A DNA stretch of 64,000 nt from Callaeas wilsoni. Lineage: Eukaryota > Chordata > Aves > Passeriformes > Callaeidae. The stretch spans positions 372,001-436,000 of the forward strand of contig VWPU01012691.1 in NCBI GenBank assembly GCA_013398955.1. Direction: 5' to 3'. Within the stretch, counting starts at the first letter, position 1, and every line of letters begins with the position of its first letter. The notes under the pieces are model-generated. The model worked only from the letters and a program-made list of their open reading frames with translations. It was not told the origin of the DNA and did not search any database. Positions 36,962 to 50,160 of the stretch are shown here, one piece after another. A program made the translations under genes and the position numbers.

Positions 36962-39900
36962 TGATAAAAATCTCCGTACACAATAGCTGTACTGCCACAT
37001 GTCATGAGGACATTGTGTAAATTACAGAGTTACAAATTTGTCAGCCTAACCAAATGTCTGAAGGAATAATGTCATATTAGTTATATTTCAGCTGTAAGCC
37101 TGGTCTGTTTTAACCTTGATTTGTGTGGCAGCTAGCCATACCAACAGCTTGTGCATGGCTGATTATAAACAACTTTATTTTAATGTAACAAGATTCTCAT
37201 TTAATTCCTGGGAGTGTGATGCGATGGTGATCAAAGCTAAATGCAGACCTCTCTCTGAGGTAAAGGATTAGATTAGGCTGACCAGAAAATACAGGGTCCT
37301 GAAGATTTCAAGATCACAAAATCTTTTGCAGGTTGTAATTCAAATTTTCTGCAGTTGGATAGTGCACTCAAAATATTGTGCATTATGTGCACAGAGTGCC
37401 TTGATAAAATTTGGATATAGTTTTGGTTTTAATTTAATTCCATTTTTGTGTGGAAGGACCTGTATGTTCAACTAAGGTTTATTCATTTAGTATTGCAAGT
37501 TATTTTTTCTTCACATTATTTTTACACATTAAGGATGAAAAACTTAGTCTGGAAGAACTGGAGTCCTTGAAATCTGTTTTCTTTTTCTGGAAATAGTGTG
37601 TGTATCTTGGTTGGATCCTGTCATGCTGAATCAGATGCAGATTCATATTGGTGGGGCCATGGGGGTCCTGCTTTGGGATTTTTTGCTATTTGTATTTCTG
37701 GTGGTTTCAGTGTTAGGGTGTTTTGTGGTGCTTTTTTTTTTTTCTTTTCATTATATTTCCTGTATCTTTTTGATTATTTCATTTGCTTTGGCATGAGTTT
37801 TATCTTGGGATTTGGGGAGGGCGGTGGCTTTTGAGTGTTTTTTGGAGGATGGGGGGATAGGGTGTTGATGTTACAGAGGATTAAAAGTCTCCTTGTTGAA
37901 GCAGTGTGCCTGAGAGGTTTTCTGTCTTTACCTGACTGCCTATTTTCAGGAGGCTTAAGACAATTTAGTACTTTTGAGATTGCCACCTCCTTGCCGAGCA
38001 TCTCAGAAGCTGAACAAGAAGTTCAAAAAAGGTGGGAGGGATTAAACTGACATTTGTATGTGACTATATTTACACATCTGATTCCTAAACAGGGTAGAAA
38101 GGGACTACAATGTTCATTTTCTTTTGAAATCAGCAATAGTCAACCTAAATCCGTAAATGTCAAATTTGAGGGGTCAAATCAAAACCTGAGCTGAACCTTT
38201 GAGTGGCTCTTAAGCTTGTGGCGAACTGAATCAAATTGCAGGAATGATTCTTAACTCAATTGCCCCTTTAAACTCCTGCTGCTTTGCAGCTTTGCCGTCG
38301 TTTTTTGCAAATAGCTGATTTTGAGCATTCCCCCTTTCCCTTCTGTGGAAAAAGTACAACTTTTCACTTCAAACAGAATCAAAACCTTTTACATAAACAG
38401 GGTTCATAAAGTTTAGGAAAAATTTGGGTTCACTATTTTTTTCCTTCCCCTCAAGTCTTCATTCATTATTATGATTCTCGTTTGCTTGAGAGAGCAGCAA
38501 TACAAATGGTGAACTTTAATTTTCCGTGCAGTGTTGTCAGTGGTAGGAGGAGGTGGGAAACAGCAGTAATAGCCTAAGGTCCTACATTATGTGTTTGATA
38601 TTTGTGTCACAGGGCAATATGGTGTTGCCCATTATCCTGGTGTTGAGAAATCTTTAGGAGCACAGATAATGAATCCTGTGCTGTCAGTTTTCGTCGTTAA
38701 AAATTTCCTTGGCTCTAAGAAGAATGGTTACGTGAATGGGGATTTCTGGTCTGTAAATACACAGGGAAAAGGCTCAGATGAATGTGTGCACACAAAGACA
38801 CATAAGGTCAATAAGCTTTTTTTCAGTCAGAAGGTAAATATGCAGAAATTTGCTAATATGCTCTTTTAAAATGTATATAAAATCATATTGTGGAACTTTC
38901 TTTACCTCTAAGATTATTGCACAATCTTAGAACTTGCATTGAGACCTTCATTTTTTTTATGGTTGTCAGTCCATGAGTTTTTGAAACAGGAACCACACAA
39001 AGATTTCTGACTTCCCAGTGATAGAGAAACTACTCTTCTAAAATCCACATCAGCTTCTGACCAAACTTTCACTTCTGCTTCAACTGTGATATTTTTCCCT
39101 CACTCTGGACTATGTGAAATATAAATGTTCCCTGGTTCCCAATGGGAAGTATCAGTCCTGTTTCTGGAGCAAATTGTCATGGTTCTTTCAAATGTGTACT
39201 ACAGAAACTAAATAAAACTCCTGCCCAACACCCACAGAGGAAATCAGCTTGCAAAGGTTTCTGACAGTGTGCTCCATGGAAAGATTTTAAATCATTTAAA
39301 ATAGTTTAACTCTAGTTCTTTTGTATTCTCATGCTCATGGCTTGCTGTTTTAAAGACCTGTTATTTTTAAGACTCCATACCAGTGTTAATCAATTTTAGC
39401 TGCATGTCCCTAGATTATGTATGAAGACAATATATTTATGCTTTTATTTGTCAAAGAAAGCTCTATGCCAAACCAAGGTCTTAATAATCAGGCAGTACTG
39501 GGTGGGGATTTTTTTTTGTTTAGCTGTGTTTGTCCTGGAGATTGTTAGGCTGAAGTATTTGTTTAAAAGAAACAAAATGAAAACGAGGGTCTATAGCCAA
39601 GTTTTCAAATGATCCTCTTGCTCACTGGCAGTCGCTGAGACAGGAAAAGTGATGGCTAGTGATTCAAAAATCCTTCATGCTCTCATTTTTTGGCATTTGA
39701 GCTCCTAAGAGAGTCTGGCCTTTTTCCTGCATCCTGAGATTAGCTGAAGCACTGGTTCTGTGAGGCTTTTTTACGATCTGCACAGTCCAAAATTACAACA
39801 CTGGTTGGGAAGTTTTGGAGACTTTTTTTGCTAAGGCATCTCCTTCGAGATGTTGGCCACCTTTAACCGTTCTTGACTTCAAAGGGTATTGATGATTGAG

Positions 39901-40856
39901 TTTCACACAGGCACATCATACCAGAAACAGCCCTCAGTCTGGGGAGGTGCACTTTCATTAGGTTATGAACCTCTCCTAACATTTCTTCTCCATGAATCTC
40001 AATTGTTTCTAATCCTGCATTTAACTTTCCTGCGAACTTTTGCTTGGCAGAGGAATATATTTGCTTGTTTGGGGCAGGCTGTGTTTTACTGCTTTGCTTT
40101 AATTTCTTAGTGTTCTCCAAAATCACAGTGACTTACTTGGGAATCTTGCCAGTGTTTTAGACTTCAAATAGTGATAGTAAGATTTGTGTGCTCATTTGAG
40201 GCTTACATAAAGCTAAAGCTAATATTTGTGGGCATGATTAAATGTGTTTGGTATTTTGGAGGGGAGGGATGTATCTAGCTTATGAGTTATGCTTGCTGCC
40301 TTGTGGGGATTCTTATGAAATGTAGCAACAGCTCAACAGGTTATCTACCAGAGGGAGAGTTAATGCATAGTGCTGATACTCATAAATCGGGAGATTAATG
40401 CCTGCCTTACACCTCTTAATAAAAACAGCAGAGAACAACAATCTTATCAACATACATGTAATCCGTAAACAAGTGTTGTAGTCAAATACAAAGAGATTTT
40501 TATCACTATCCTGCTCCAAACCATGTGACTTTGCAGTGAAGTACTTGCAGGAGATGAGTTAGTACATGTTTGACAACAGTTGCAGCCAAAAAAAAAAAAA
40601 TCATTAATGCTAACATGAGCAAGATAATTGGGATTTGTGGGGGAGTGAATGTTCAGATTTGAACTTTTGAACTGCCAAGCATTAAAGCCTGTTGCTTCCT
40701 CTCAGCAACTGCTACAGGCTGCTTGTAAATTTTTGTGAACACTCAAGACTTAAGGAAAAAGTGGAATGTGTTAAACTTTCCAATTAATAGAGATGGCACT
40801 GATGCATCAATTAGCAAGCTGGTCACTTCTTGTCCTTCTGCACATAAACTGTTTTC
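36962..40856. other. No gene seen; includes an apparently unique AT-rich block
   Basis: About 3.9 kb without a recognised transposon. The block at 36990-37260 has a complex, repeat-free sequence with several TAAT and TTTAT homeodomain-type words and resembles conserved non-coding DNA in style. No comparison was possible. The frames at 37596-37834 are T-rich artefacts. Confidence 0.5.
39284..39302. repeat. Palindrome containing TTTAAATCATTTAAA (copy 2)
   Basis: ATTTTAAAT-C-ATTTAAAAT is a perfect inverted repeat with 9-bp arms. It shares its central 15 bases with the palindrome at 34.3 kb. Confidence 0.7.
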
Positions 40857-40939
40857 ACAGAATCACAGAATGGTTTGGGATGGAAGAGACCTTAAAACTT
40901 GTTCAGTTTCAGCCCCCCTGCCATGAGCAGGGATACCTT
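40857..40939 (-). mobile_element. CR1 LINE 3' fragment, left half of a split copy
   Basis: The inverted CR1 tail starts 'acagaatcacagaatggtttgggatggaagagaccttaaaac'. It runs to 'ccatgagcagggatacctt', where it is cut by the LTR at 40940. The CR1 resumes at 41389 with 'ccttccactggactaggttaccc', exactly as the element should continue. Confidence 0.95.
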
Positions 40940-41388
40940 TGATGCCTTGGAGAGGCTGACCTGGAACAGAGGCTGGACAGAGAGGAAGGATAAAGAGCAG
41001 GGATTTATGGAAAGGCCTTCCCAGGGGGCCCCTTGGGCAGTGCAGGAGTCTCACAGAGACTGCACCCGGGATGGACACATTCACACGTTTTTGGGACAGA
41101 TAGAAGTTCTGTCCATTTGCATATCAGAGGTTAATTGTCCAATTCCAGCTTCAGGCAGTGCAGTCCCATTCTCTCAGTTTGCACCCCCCCAACTCACTTT
41201 TGTTTACATTTCTCGAGGCCTGAAACAGTGAGGTGTCCTTGATTCTCAGGCCTAGAGCGGAATTGTTGTGTCTGACCAAAATGGGAAAAGCAGTTGCTGA
41301 CACTCTATATGGAGCTCAGAGTTACACATTAAAGAATTGCAGGACTACAAATATATGAAAATATAAAAGCTAAAATCCTAAGGCATCA
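40940..41388 (-). mobile_element. Solo LTR of an avian endogenous retrovirus, inserted in CR1
   Basis: A 449-bp block has matching inverted ends, TGATGCCTT (40940-40948) and AAGGCATCA (41380-41388), so it carries the canonical TG...CA LTR termini. It is bracketed by CCTT (40936-40939 and 41389-41392). The repeat is five bases, ACCTT, if the ambiguous terminal A is counted. Both flanks are the two halves of one CR1. On the minus strand a CATAAA/TTTATT region near 40990-41010 lies close to the 3' end, as expected for a polyadenylation signal before U5, so I place it on the minus strand. It resembles LTRs I associate with songbird class I/II retroviruses. No internal region is left. The frame at 40899-41231 crosses it and is not a gene. 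Confidence 0.85.
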
Positions 41389-41415
41389 CCTTCCACTGGA
41401 CTAGGTTACCCAAAG
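41389..41415 (-). mobile_element. CR1 LINE fragment, right half of the split copy
   Basis: 'ccttccactggactaggttacccaaag' continues the CR1 tail interrupted by the LTR. CR1 similarity is lost after about 41415, which marks the 5' truncation point of this copy. Confidence 0.85.
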
Positions 41416-44400
41416 ATCCACTGAAAAATGAGACACTTGTGGCCTCCAGAGAGGAGGCTGAAAAGATGCGTTTCTAGAAAAAAATGATCTTGGAGAAGAG
41501 GAGGAGGCTCAGGAAGAAGAATATGAAGAGGAAAGATCTGGGATTTGAAGCAAGTCGTGGAGGACTTCCTGAGGAAGATAAGTAGAGATAAATGTTGGGG
41601 AATGCCTGGAGACAGCTGGTGATGCCCAAGGTGGGTAACTGTGAGCAGTGGCACAGGATGGACCAGCACAACCTCTGACCCACGCCGGGGGTGTGGAGAC
41701 CTTGTGAACGTAGCCTGAGCATAGCATGTGAGGTGTAAAGGAAGGTAAAACTGAATTTCCTTCCTTTCCAAATAACTCCTTGCCTCTCTATGAACCGTCT
41801 GCTGAAACATGAGCAGATTTTCAAGCCCATATATATTTATATTTAGATGTATATGGTCGCTCCTTAGGTGGGGATATGCAGCACTTGCCAAAGCACAAAT
41901 AAATTCTGGCTCCTAGATTTAAACATGTCACGGATACACATGCATGCACATGATGTACAGGCTCAAAGATGATGTGGGATTACAGTAGTTCCATAAATGC
42001 TGTTCACAGTAGGCTGTGGGACTGTAAGCAGCAGTGTAATCATATGTACTTTCCAGAGGAGATAGCTGTCTTTTCTCAACACCAGTCCACTTCTAAAAAG
42101 CACAAATAAGCTTGAAACACTTGGAATTAAATGGTACTCTTTGAAGAGTAGGTAGGATTCATTACACACATTCCTAATTAGGTCTTAGAACAGAAATTAT
42201 TTTATATGGTATTAAATAACATATTTTGCTTTGAACTCTCAAACCTCACTCTAATCACCTTCCAGCTTTCTTGGGTACTCTTGGGTTCAAACTAAACCCC
42301 TCTCTTTTTCCTCAAATAATCTATCAAGGGTTGTTAGCTGAGGGAAGAGAGTCCTCAGAGAAGCGAGTAAGTCGGTGACATAATTGGTTTCCTCTCAAAA
42401 ATGTGTATCAATGAAGATAGTTGCAGCTGTTAGTGAGTACGGAGATAAACTTTCCATGCTTTAAGTCTTTTGATAAGTATTTGTGTATGTATTTTGCAGC
42501 TAACCCATTTTAAGGGGAAAAAAAACCCAATAAATTGGATATCTCTACTTCCTAAAAAGTGAACTCTTATTAAAAGTAAAGGAAATTACAAACTTTTTTA
42601 AATCGCTTAACTTTGCACATGAAAGACATGGAAAAGTAAGTGTAAAACCCTGGTCTGTATCTTGAAGCTGGAATAAAGGATGATGGGTTCAGGGAAGTTT
42701 CTACATAAAGGTAATAAATCATTTTCCACCTGATTTTCTCAGGGCTTTAAAACCCCTCCTAGCATAGATCCTCCTCCTCCAGCAGGTTCTCTTTATAGCC
42801 TTCATCACTGATCTTTTGGGAAGTCAGGCTGGAAGTCTCTCTTCTCCTTCCCCCATCCCTCACCATCCTTAGTCCATCTTCTTCTCCAAATATTAATTGA
42901 TGTTAAATCACAAATCTGAGCAGAATGCACAGGGCAGACCAATAAGTATGGTCTTTTAGTGTGGCTTGGTTATGTAGTAGCTGTATTAGCCCAACAAGCA
43001 GGGGAAAGCAACCTTGTAAAAACAGTTTAGGCAATGAGCAGAACCATTTGGTCTCCAGTCATGCATATGGAGCTCTCCAGCTAAAATACAAAAGAGAAAG
43101 TCACAAATTGTTACAGCTTCAGATCATCTGTAGTTAAATTTCAGTGGTGACTGAGACACTGAACTTTCAAAACAAAACTGTCATTAAAAGCAGACCAGCA
43201 TCTGCTCTGAGCCCACTAAACTAGGTTAGACTTTAAAACACATAAATATGTCTGTCTAACAACAAAACCTGCTAAATTAGGTCAAGTGAAACTACTCTGT
43301 AACCGCAGTTGTGGCTCCAGAGCAATATTAGTTCAGGTTGTTTTTTTCTTTATGAGAGTCTCTGTGTTAGAGATTTGTATTCATGTAATTATTGGCCAAA
43401 TGCCTGACTGCAATTTCTTTCTGTCAAATGAAGACATGAACACAAGAAGAGTTTAATTTACATGGCTTTTTTGTGTGTATGTCTGTGTGATTTACAGTGA
43501 TTTTTAGAGAAGTGCCTGAGCAGACAGTGGCCCCATTAAGTTCAGTGTGATTTTCAAAATCTGCCAGAAACTCTGGCAAATATTTAAGCAGCTGGTGAAG
43601 GCTCAGTTTTTCACTGCTTTAAAAAAAATAATAAAAGGCAAATATATATACCGGTTTTTATTTTCGATTACATTGGATATCAGCATTCAAGTGAGCTAAA
43701 TTTAGCTCATGAGGGAATGAAAGACTGGCTGTATTTTCCGTGCCTGTGCTGCAGGTATTTACCTGTAAAAGGAGTTTGACAGGAACAATGTGCAGGGAAA
43801 TGCATCATTAAACTGGGAGGGGGCACCACCATTCACACCAAGGTGCATCATTCAGGGAGGAACGTGTCAGAAAGTAGGTGGTGCACACAAGGATCTTTTC
43901 CAGCACTGGGAGAAATCGGTGCAGGTGTGAAGTGTTCGAATTTTCTCGGATGAATGTGGTCAGTGAACCACATCTCCTTTCCACTGATTGCTGGCTTTAA
44001 AACGTATTAAATATTTGCTGCCTCAACCATTGGGTTCAGAAAATGCTTCACTCGGTGAGTCACAGCAAATGCATGGCATAGTTAGCATCTGTTGGGGTTA
44101 ATTGACAAAGAACTCTTCAAAAACAGAAATAGGCTCTTAACTCCTCTGCCTACTGTTTCTTCTTTTCACAGAGATGACACAAAGGAAAGAAAATCTTTAT
44201 GCAGAACCTCATTGAATTGGTGTAGTTATACAGAGCAGTAACAGGCAATGTATGGCTTAACGTGCCTAAAGTGTTTTGTAAACCCCAGCAATTTACGTGT
44301 GCATATTTAAGATATCCAAGATACATTCCAGAGAACACTTTTAACAAAACCCTTGTTCCTGCTCTCCCTAACACCTTCGTCCCCTGGGTTCCACCCTACT

Positions 44401-45602
44401 GTTGAGTTGAAGCCTTTTTTCATCACATCTTGATTAATACTAGGTGCTAAAAGCAAATTGGTGATAACTGCTGGTCGTGACAGCTCTTGTGCAAGCTCTC
44501 GCCAATGGCAGCACTAGTTCTTTCCTGTTCTTACCTGCAGCAGCCTTCGTATTTTAATCATGGGCCCCAAGCAGAAATTGTCAATTAGATTGAGCCTTGT
44601 GGTTGTCTTTGAATAAATGTTCTTTAGCAGATAGATTTAGTGCCTTGCTACTCTATTCCCCTGGTTTCTATGTGCAATATACCTTCCATATACACTAAAA
44701 TGAAGTATCTTCCTGGGGAAAAAAAAAATCTATCCAATCACACAGCAGATAAAGTGGCTACTCTGCTGAACTCCAGAAAGAAATGAGAGGGCTTGATGAA
44801 TGCCTTGAGGCCAAAACAATGATTCTCTTGCTGCTTTCTCTTGGAAAAAAAAAATCTAAGGTGGAAAATCTGAGTTATTTCAATTTAAACAGTATGGAAG
44901 ATTGTGGTAAAAGAGACAGTGTCACTTCTTTTATCACATCTACATTTGATCAATGTCTCTTGAACAGTTTTGTCCCAAGCGGGATAATGGGAAAAGGGAT
45001 CTTCTGTGTAACTGGCTACAAATTATTGATAAATGGGGTAGGATCTGTGAGGATGCAGGGCGAGTTGTTCCACTGACTCATGAGAGCTCCGGGGGATGCT
45101 GGATGCAAACGCAGCTCAGTTTTGCTTCAAAGAATGATGGCATAGTCAGAAACTTAAAAATCACAGACACTTTACACATAATTATATCTGTTGGACTTGA
45201 GTGGGCTGTGAAAAGGAAAGATGATAGAGTCTGGAGTTTGCTTATGTCTGAGAAAAGCATAGTCCAAGGCAGGGAGGGACTGCACGTCATCTTACATCAA
45301 ACCAGTTTCTGATCCGTGTTTTCAAAGAAGTTGTAGTTCTCTTTACAGTGGTGTTGACTATATACATACGATGCTCACACTCTGGAGCAAGTGAATGAGG
45401 GAAAACATCTCTCACTGGGAGGAAAACATCCCCCTTGAAAAGCATGTGATGGGTACAGCAGGTATTGAGAAAAACAAGATCCCACAGTCCTCCGAGGTGC
45501 TGGGCCAGTCCACATTGCCCCCAGCAGACGTAGGGAGGAGTGCCATCATCTGCCTAATAAGTGGAGTCCAGAACTGAGACTGGGGACTGGACACTGAGGC
45601 TG
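41416..45602. other. No gene seen; purine-rich tract at the left end
   Basis: A GA-rich tract at 41487-41545 produces an antisense 161-codon frame (41406-41891, minus) rich in leucine, serine, proline and phenylalanine. It has no domain and is treated as an artefact. The block at 43640-43880 is complex and repeat-free. The short frames at 44783-45312 have no support. No RNA gene was recognised. Confidence 0.5.
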
Positions 45603-46072
45603 AATCACAGAATCATTCAGGTTGGAAAAGGCCTCCAAGTTTGCACAGAAATACCTTTGAGGGGGTACCTCCATGCCCACTAAACCACACTGCAATGTGC
45701 CACGTCCAGACATTATTTCAAATGCTTCCAGGAATGGTGAATCCACCACTTCCCTGGAAATCCTGTCCCACGGCTTAACCACAATTTCAGTGATGAAATT
45801 TTTCCTAATATCCAACCTGAACCTCCCCTGTCATAGCTTGAGGCCATGTCCTGTTGCCTGGGAGATGAGCCTGACCCTCACCTGGCTACACCCTCCTGTC
45901 AGGGAGTTGTGGAGAGTGATGAGGTCCCTCCTGAGCCTCCTTTTCTCCAGAATAAACAACCCCCATAGCCTCAGCTGTGCCTTACCAGCTGTGTGCTCCG
46001 CACCCTTCCTCAGCTCCATCACCCCTCTCTGGACATGCTCCAGTGCCTGTCTTGTGGTGAGGGGCCACTTTC
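45603..46072 (-). mobile_element. CR1 LINE 3' fragment (about 470 bp)
   Basis: The + strand begins 'tgaatcacagaatcattcaggttggaaaaggcctccaag', the inverted tail of the CR1 subgroup with 'aaaggcctccaag'. It proceeds through 'cctaatatccaacctgaacctcccctg', 'ttgaggccatgtcctgttgcc' and 'cctgagcctccttttctccag' to 'ccctctctggacatgctccagtgcctg'. The 145-codon frame at 45673-46110 is an antisense translation of this repeat. Confidence 0.95.
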
Positions 46073-46130
46073 CACCAGAAATTTTCACAAGAATAGTTTG
46101 TTCTTTGTAATTTTGTCTCTTCGGGTTTGG

Positions 46131-46156
46131 TTTTTTTTTTCTTTTTTTTTTTTTTT
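46131..46156 (+). repeat. Poly-T run
   Basis: Two T-runs broken by a single C lie about 60 bp downstream of the CR1. An A-rich stretch follows at 46190-46213. Simple low-complexity sequence. Confidence 0.9.
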
Positions 46157-46213
46157 AATTGATCTTCATTCCACCAAACTAGCTTTTTAAAAAATGAAAA
46201 TTAAAAAAAAAAA

Positions 46214-49200
46214 TGAAAACTAAAAATGAATCTGACAAAAACAGCGGAAACACAGGAAGAAGTGAAAAAGTTTCTCTAGCACATATTTCAGCAGTTGTCC
46301 TGACGGGCCCTGAGCGCACACACAAGTGAGCTGGTGACTGGAAACATGATGCTTAGGGTTGGAAGAAGACAAAGGGATTTGTGGTGCTTGGCAGCGGATG
46401 TGCATTATCCAACACGTGCTCCCGTGTGTGAGAGTATGGCTGAGGGAGGCACAAGAGAGAGGGAATAGCTGTTGCTGTGTTATGAATGGGTATAATTAGG
46501 TACCTTGCCCAAGGTGACATGGAAATCCTCCGTCAAAAACGAAAATGGTAATCCAGGTCTTGTGGAGAAAAGCCCGCTGCAGCACGCACAAAGTTATCCT
46601 TCCTCTTCTAGCTGCTGCTTTCCAGCTAAGCCCTTTCCTCCAGGGCTGTGGGCATCGCTCTTACCTCTGGTAACATAATGACTCAAAGAAAAGGTGCTCG
46701 GGCAAAAAGGATTAGTAACTCTTAGCTTCCGACCACGGGCCGTATGTAGAACAAATGCTTCTTACCGACAGTTCAAAGGTCCGTCTTGGGTTGTGAGGGG
46801 CTTTTTTGGGTGGTTTTACTATTAATTTTTTAGTTGTTATTTGAACTTTGTCAGAATGGAAAAGGATCCTGCGCAATGCAAACTCCAGCAATTTTGCACT
46901 GAATAAAATGGAGGCAGCATTTCCCTGTGCTTCCCCTGCAATTACAGAGCGATTCTCGTGTCTTGTGTGAATTTCCTTTGTCGTTATGAAACACAACAGG
47001 CTGACGGCTTGATATTAAAAGCAATTGTGTTTCCATTCATGCAGATGCCAGCCTGTTTAGGTGAATTTACTAAGTCCCTAGACGTACATTTTTATATTAT
47101 TGCTGTCTCTGGGCCGTGCTGAGCATTTTAATTCTCTGAAAATAACCTCTGTTTTCCTTTCATCTCTTCATTAGCTCTTTCATCATGAGAACATGAATTT
47201 AAAAATATATATATCTCTTAAAGTTCTGTGTAATAAAGATGTTTGTATCATTCCAATTTGTTGAGCTGTGCTTTTAACGTTGCATGGCTTTCACAACCAT
47301 AAAATGGCACAATTATTTCTGTGTTGTATTGCTTTGTACCCTGAGGTTCCATTTAAAACAAAGCAGAGAGATGTGTTTATAGGCAGTATTGAAAGCAATG
47401 TATATGGATCTTGATGTCAGGCATATTTTACTGAAGTAAGATTAAATGACAAGTTCTGCACTGTTGAAGTGAAATCAGAATGAGACTTTGTGCCGAGCTG
47501 CGCATTGTTAAATCAAAATTAAAGTTATACCAAGCTGTGTTGTTGTCTTTGTGGCTTTTTGGTGGCATCTTTAAAAAAATTAACTTTATAGCCAATTTTA
47601 AGTATTTTAAAGTAAATATTCTGAGCTTTCTGGACACATTGTTACATCGTAGTACATGCACGTGCTATCAGATATCAGAACACTGAAGTTTCCTGCTATA
47701 CATTGTGCATGTATGCTTGGATTAAATCCTTGCAAGTAAAACTAATCTTCTTTCTATATAAAATCACACCATTAAGTACATCTCAGGTAAAAAGTCCTTT
47801 TTATTTGATCTCTTCACCTATTTTGTTGTTCTGAAAATAGGCTCAGAAGGTTTAGGGATTTCTTCAAGAGGGAGAGGTTTAAATTATATCTATTTTAAAG
47901 TTAAATTCCTGGGGTTGGGTCTAATTAATACCTGCGCCACAGGAAGGACAACAGTATGAGAAAATTAGTAAAACTGTGAATTTACTTTCTGTCTACAGTT
48001 TTTATTTTGCTGGGAGGGGATCCCATAGGAAACATAGCTTTCCTTTCAAATTTACATTTTTGATTCATAGAAGGGATGCATTTCTGATTAACAGAGGGGT
48101 CTCCCAAATTACAGGCTTAATTAGACTATTTGTGCTTCAGGATGTGAAGGAATTGCCTCTGAAAGGATGGTCAAATTACATATCTTGCTTCAGTGTTTTA
48201 AGACGAGCTGCACTGCAGGAACACCTTGTAGTTTGAATGGGCTCTAAAATTTCTGTGATGGTACAGTATTAGTGTCTCGAAAATAGAGTTACTTGAGGCT
48301 TTTGAAGCTGTGCAGTAGATGGCTCAAACTTCTTAGCGTGCTATTGCAGGAATTTGAGTATGTAAGGGAACACCAGCTTCCTATTTTAACTGCATGTTCA
48401 GCCTGGACTCTGAATGTCAAGTTGGATTTTTTTTTAATCATCACTGGCGTTATTACGTCTCTCACCTCTTTTTCCCATGAGACAGTAATCTTAGCAATAT
48501 ATGATCTAATAAATATAGATGATTTAAAATCCCAGCTGCCTTTATTCCATCTAGTCATGGTTTAGCCTCTGCCTGGTATGTGTCACGTCGTGACTGTCTT
48601 CACCTTTTTTTTTCCTGGCTGTTTCCCTTCCAGGTTTTTTCTTCTTTTCCATTAAAATTGCAAAAAATGGAGTTTCTCCTGCAATATGTTTTATGCGGCA
48701 TTCAACACAATCAGACCTGGTTCTCATTTTAGGCCTGTAAACTTTGGCATCTAAAGCATATTCTTACTTACTACTACTATTATTTTTTTAATATGTGGAT
48801 TTTTATAGCTCAGTCCCAGACTCCCTTCACCCACAAGGGTGAATAACAAAGCTGCTGTGCAGAACACACTTCTTTGGTCAGGTGGGCATTCTAAATGTCT
48901 AAATTCTAAATTCAGTCCAAAATTTCTGCTTTAAACATTGAGTGATGATTCTATTTAATAACTATAGAGAGAGTATCATACATAATAAAATTCTATATAA
49001 TAACAAAGTCTCTGGCATAGAAATATGATTTTTTGCCTGTGCACTGAAAGGCTGTGGCTTTGTGGTGGGTTTTTTGTGCTTTTTCCCCTAATGTTAGCAA
49101 AATCTATCTACAGATTAAATCCTGTCTCTAGGACTACTATTAGGTGAAGACTGACAATGTTTAAAAGCTCCGTTTATGAAAACATGTTTATCCAGGGAGA

Positions 49201-50160
49201 GAAAGGAAGAAAAGTTGCTTTAATTTAGTTTAATGTTTCCAGTCCTTTGGGTGGCACAGTAAGAAGGTCTTTTGCCAGGCTCAGAGGGAGAAGAGAGTAA
49301 ATGACTTATTGTTGGTTCAAATATTTGTCTGTTACAACTTGAGTATGCTAGGCCCACAGATTTTTAGATAATTTTTGGAATTTTTCCTTTTGTTTCCATT
49401 TTTATGGAGAAATTTGATACATGAAGAAAATGAGGAATTTACCACCCAGCAAAAAACCAAGTTGAATGTATTTGTTAATACCAACCCCACAGCTGTCTTG
49501 TCCATTTTTAAAGGGGCACATTCTTCTAGAGTAAATAAAAAAAGACCAGTATGATATATTTTGGGGAAAACTTTGCAGACAATCATGTTTCTGCAAGTTT
49601 GCCCAAATAGGCATATCACCATAGTGGTGACCTCTGTCTAAATGGCACTGCTGCTGTGTTGTTCACTGTTAACAAAGAATAAGAACTGTGGGAAGCTACT
49701 GTCCTACAAATAATGAATATTAGTAAATAGCGGGGAAAATACACACGGCACTGTCTGGGATCCAATTACCAGCTGTAGCAGTGCTGTCTGTCACCCACTG
49801 CAGGTAATACACAGAGAAAGATGTCTTGAGGGAATTGTTATCCATTTTTGGGCACTTTTCTTTAGACATTGGTATGAAAACAAATAGGCTTCATAAGGTC
49901 TAGCTGCTTTTGGCTCCTCATTTCTTTTTTTGTGCCAGATGACCTCTACCCTTGACAGGCAGTGCCAGTCTCAGTCAGGCGTGTGAGTGCAGTCCATCTC
50001 AGCAGTTGCACTGCATACGTGTTTTTTTCATTTATCCCTGGGACACGCACAGCGAAAGACTCCTCAAGCCCCTGCTGTAATGCAGCATGTCAACTTGGCA
50101 GCCTTGTTTATACTGGCTCTTGGCCCCTTCCCTTTCCTCACCTGTTCAAATCCTCTGGCT
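46214..50160. other. No gene seen; complex repeat-free block at 46.7-47.3 kb
   Basis: No transposon was recognised in about 3.9 kb. The part at 46730-47330 is free of low complexity apart from a short (AT)n at 47207-47215 and has the look of constrained non-coding DNA. This is an impression, not a measurement. The short frames have no domain. Confidence 0.5.

Noticed and set aside
41487..41545. Acidic Glu-rich short plus-strand frame
   Set aside because: A stop lies just upstream and another just downstream. The GA-rich tract alone explains it, though weak similarity to a CR1 'ggagaagaggaggctcagg' segment was noted.
41406..41891. 161-codon minus-strand open frame
   Set aside because: It is produced by a GA-rich tract on the plus strand. 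It is rich in Leu, Ser, Pro and Phe, has no motif, and two further frames lie in the same stretch.
45673..46110. 145-codon plus-strand frame
   Set aside because: It is an antisense translation of the CR1 fragment at 45603-46072.
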